Made by a program: the position numbers and the translations under genes
Shown: positions 61,900 through 64,000 of the stretch, piece by piece
How the letters are laid out: each line of letters opens with the position of its first letter
Numbering within the stretch: the first letter of the stretch is position 1
NCBI RefSeq assembly: GCF_047496725.1
Contig: NC_132981.1
Span: 1,012,001 to 1,076,000, forward strand
DNA: 64,000 nucleotides
Direction: 5' to 3'
Source of the DNA: Anoplolepis gracilipes
Taxonomy: Eukaryota > Arthropoda > Insecta > Hymenoptera > Formicidae
Notes under the pieces: generated by a model
The model's input: the letters and a program-made list of their open reading frames with translations, nothing else
The model's database searches: none
Told to the model about the DNA's origin: nothing

Positions 61900-62619
61900 A
61901 TTAGCATTTTTTTAAATGCAATTATATTTAAATTCTGCTATCAATGTATATCAATCAAATTTTGTTTTTTACTGTTATGTATGTAAAAATATTAAATTAA
62001 AGAAATAATATTTTATAAGATATTGTACAATATATGTTATACTACACACAATATGTCAAAATGAATTGGGAAATATCTTTTAAATTATTGATTTTTTTAA
62101 ATAATTTTTGTACAATTTCTTAATAATTTAAATAATTCTATTTCAAAACTTTTATACCCACAGGAGTATTAGCAAAATTCACATATATGTAAGAGAAATC
62201 ATATACATAATTCTATTTGAAATTTTTTTTTTTTAGATTTTGAAAGTATCTTATACTAAAATATCAAATATTACTCTTAGAACATCTTTTTTAAAATTTT
62301 ATTTTTATCCAAAACAATTTTTTTAATACTAATATTTGATATTATAATTAATAAAGTTTTCATATATAATATATATATATATATATATATTAAAAAAATA
62401 TATATATACACGTGTCCTACCTGGAAGTGGCCACCCCCTTTTATCTTTTAAACTAAAAGAGATAGACCATAACAAATATATACGAAATTAAATGGCTTGA
62501 ACTGAACTTTATTGTGAGTATAGTGATTGATTACAAAATTTATCTGTGTTGAAGAACGGAGAGCTATGCATCATTTTTTTATAATAATGTAGATATTTTA
62601 ATATAATAAAAGTTGTATA

Positions 62620-62657
<38 letters not shown>

Positions 62658-64000
62658 TATATGTATATATTCATATATGTCCAGAAATTGGCTATGTAAT
62701 CATATAAATTTATATATAATTACATTTGAGCAATTTTTCTCATTTTTTCAAAGGCTATAGCCGGATAAGCATATTAAAAGTGCTCCCAACGCGTTTTCAA
62801 ATAACATTTGGTCTGTCATATCTTTGCTGAAAAAAAAAATTCGGCTCCCTAATTCTATTATTTCTTGAGTTATCAAAAAAAACGTCATTTTCAGTTTTTA
62901 TTTTTCTTTGTTGTCTTACTATTGTATGATAAAAAGTTAATAGTTTACAGTATTTTAACTCTAATTGACATAATTTTGCATTAAATATAAAATATCTTAT
63001 AAAATATATTTTTTTCAAGTATCTTGCCTCAATACTTTTATGCACATAATAATGTAAGGAATTAATTGGTGTAAAAAAATACATGTTTTAAAGAAGAAAT
63101 ATGAATTTGCAACGAGCAGTTACATATTTTTTCTTTAAGACAGCTATGTGCTTTCTTTACACAAATTGATTCCTTTATTTTGTAAATAAAAGTATTTATA
63201 ATTAAGAAATAAATATTTTATGAGATATTTCATAGTTTATGCAATATGTCAAATTAAAGTATAAAAATCAATAATTATAATATTTTCATAAACTATTGAC
63301 TTTTTTAGCATACCCTTATTTATCTTACTTCCGAAGAATCGATATATAAAAAAATTGTTTAGACTAATTCTATTTTAAAACACAAAATTAACTTCTTGGC
63401 ATATACATCCAAGGTCAAGTCAATGGCATCATGTCTTATACCCCTTTGAACCAAACTTTTGTCCAAAGTATTTTTCTCTATAAAAGTAAAAAAGTTTTTG
63501 AGGAGATAAATTAAAATAAGACACTTTGTATATATAGGTGAATCAATTTTTTCCTGTATATTAATTAACTCAAGGTTAATAATATACAGGAAAAAACCAG
63601 AAGCCATATTAAACAACATGATGCAAACAGCGAAACGTGATAGAGCGATATAAGATAAATGCGGAGAACATCTGACAAATATACAGATTAAAAATAATAT
63701 AGAACTTTTTTGCTCAGTTTGATCCGCTCTACCTGTATGTACACAAAAGATTTTTTACGAATTACCGGACACCCTGTATATATATTTTTTTTAATTTTAA
63801 AAAATAAATGAGGTGAAGTAATATACTAATATGGCATTCTATATCTTATTGTTTATTGTTATCGAACAAAAAATAAATATTTAAGTTAACGGTGGCACAA
63901 CCGTAAAGTAAGCATTAATTACTTAATTTATTATTTGTAAAGTTAATTACTTATTTACGATAACAGTAGTGATTCATTTTACACCACTGAATAATAGAAG
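61900..64000. other. AT-rich DNA with dispersed repeats
   Basis: No gene is seen. It has AT runs at 62360-62410 and 62622-62656, a hairpin at about 63548-63597 (TTTTTTCCTGTATATTAATT and its inverse) and a repeat (63100-63310) shared with 1726-1990. An ACACCCTGTATA tip lies at 63768-63779. Confidence 0.5.
63100..63310. repeat. Dispersed repeat shared with 1726-1990
   Basis: Shares ATATGAATTTGCAACGAG, TTATTTTGTA, ATATTTCATA, TGTCAAATTAAA and ATAAACTATT-type stretches in order with the TPPP intron 1 sequence. Confidence 0.6.

Overview
The window looks like insect nuclear DNA: AT-rich, with spliceosomal introns, many microsatellites and many short inverted-repeat transposable elements. Gene content and texture fit a hymenopteran, perhaps an ant, but that placement is inference. 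Two protein-coding genes can be assembled, both from exons joined by intact splice sites and matching phases.

Left part (about 820-7068, plus strand): an insect TPPP (p25-alpha, ringmaker type) microtubule-associated protein. It has a probable non-coding leader exon ending at 910 and three coding exons (210 aa). Its last intron holds a palindromic TA-flanked element that was itself split by a TTAA-flanked, piggyBac-type element. From 7069 to 13337 no gene is visible, only microsatellites, small foldbacks, a 122-bp alternating purine-pyrimidine tract and a pogo-like MITE.

The rest (13338-55589, minus strand) is one large gene, rolling pebbles/antisocial (rols, TANC family). It is a scaffold with an N-terminal RING finger, a P-loop STAND-like NTPase module, at least ten ankyrin repeats and C-terminal TPR-like helices. 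Sixteen coding exons chain in phase to 4764 nt (1587 aa plus stop). Fourteen lie at 13.3-23.3 kb and two short N-terminal exons lie far upstream at 52.7-52.8 and 55.5-55.6 kb, so intron 2 is about 29.4 kb. One intron uses a GC-AG pair, one acceptor is a CAGCAG tandem, and a GC-rich segment at 20.5-20.7 kb may be an alternative exon.

Intron 2 is packed with mobile elements: TTAA foldbacks, CCCAG-ended elements in inverted pairs, an ACAGGGTGT-ended foldback, and a dead mariner with several stop codons. It also holds several GC/CpG-richer patches (24.3, 26.6, 36.1, 42.2, 43.4 kb) that may be alternative promoters or first exons of rols. Upstream of rols exon 1 (55.6-64 kb) are more elements and two CpG-richer patches (60.2 and 61.3-61.8 kb) that are candidate promoter regions.

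The two genes are not known to act together, although both proteins work at the cytoskeleton. No bacterial features, CRISPR arrays, rRNA or convincing tRNA were seen.
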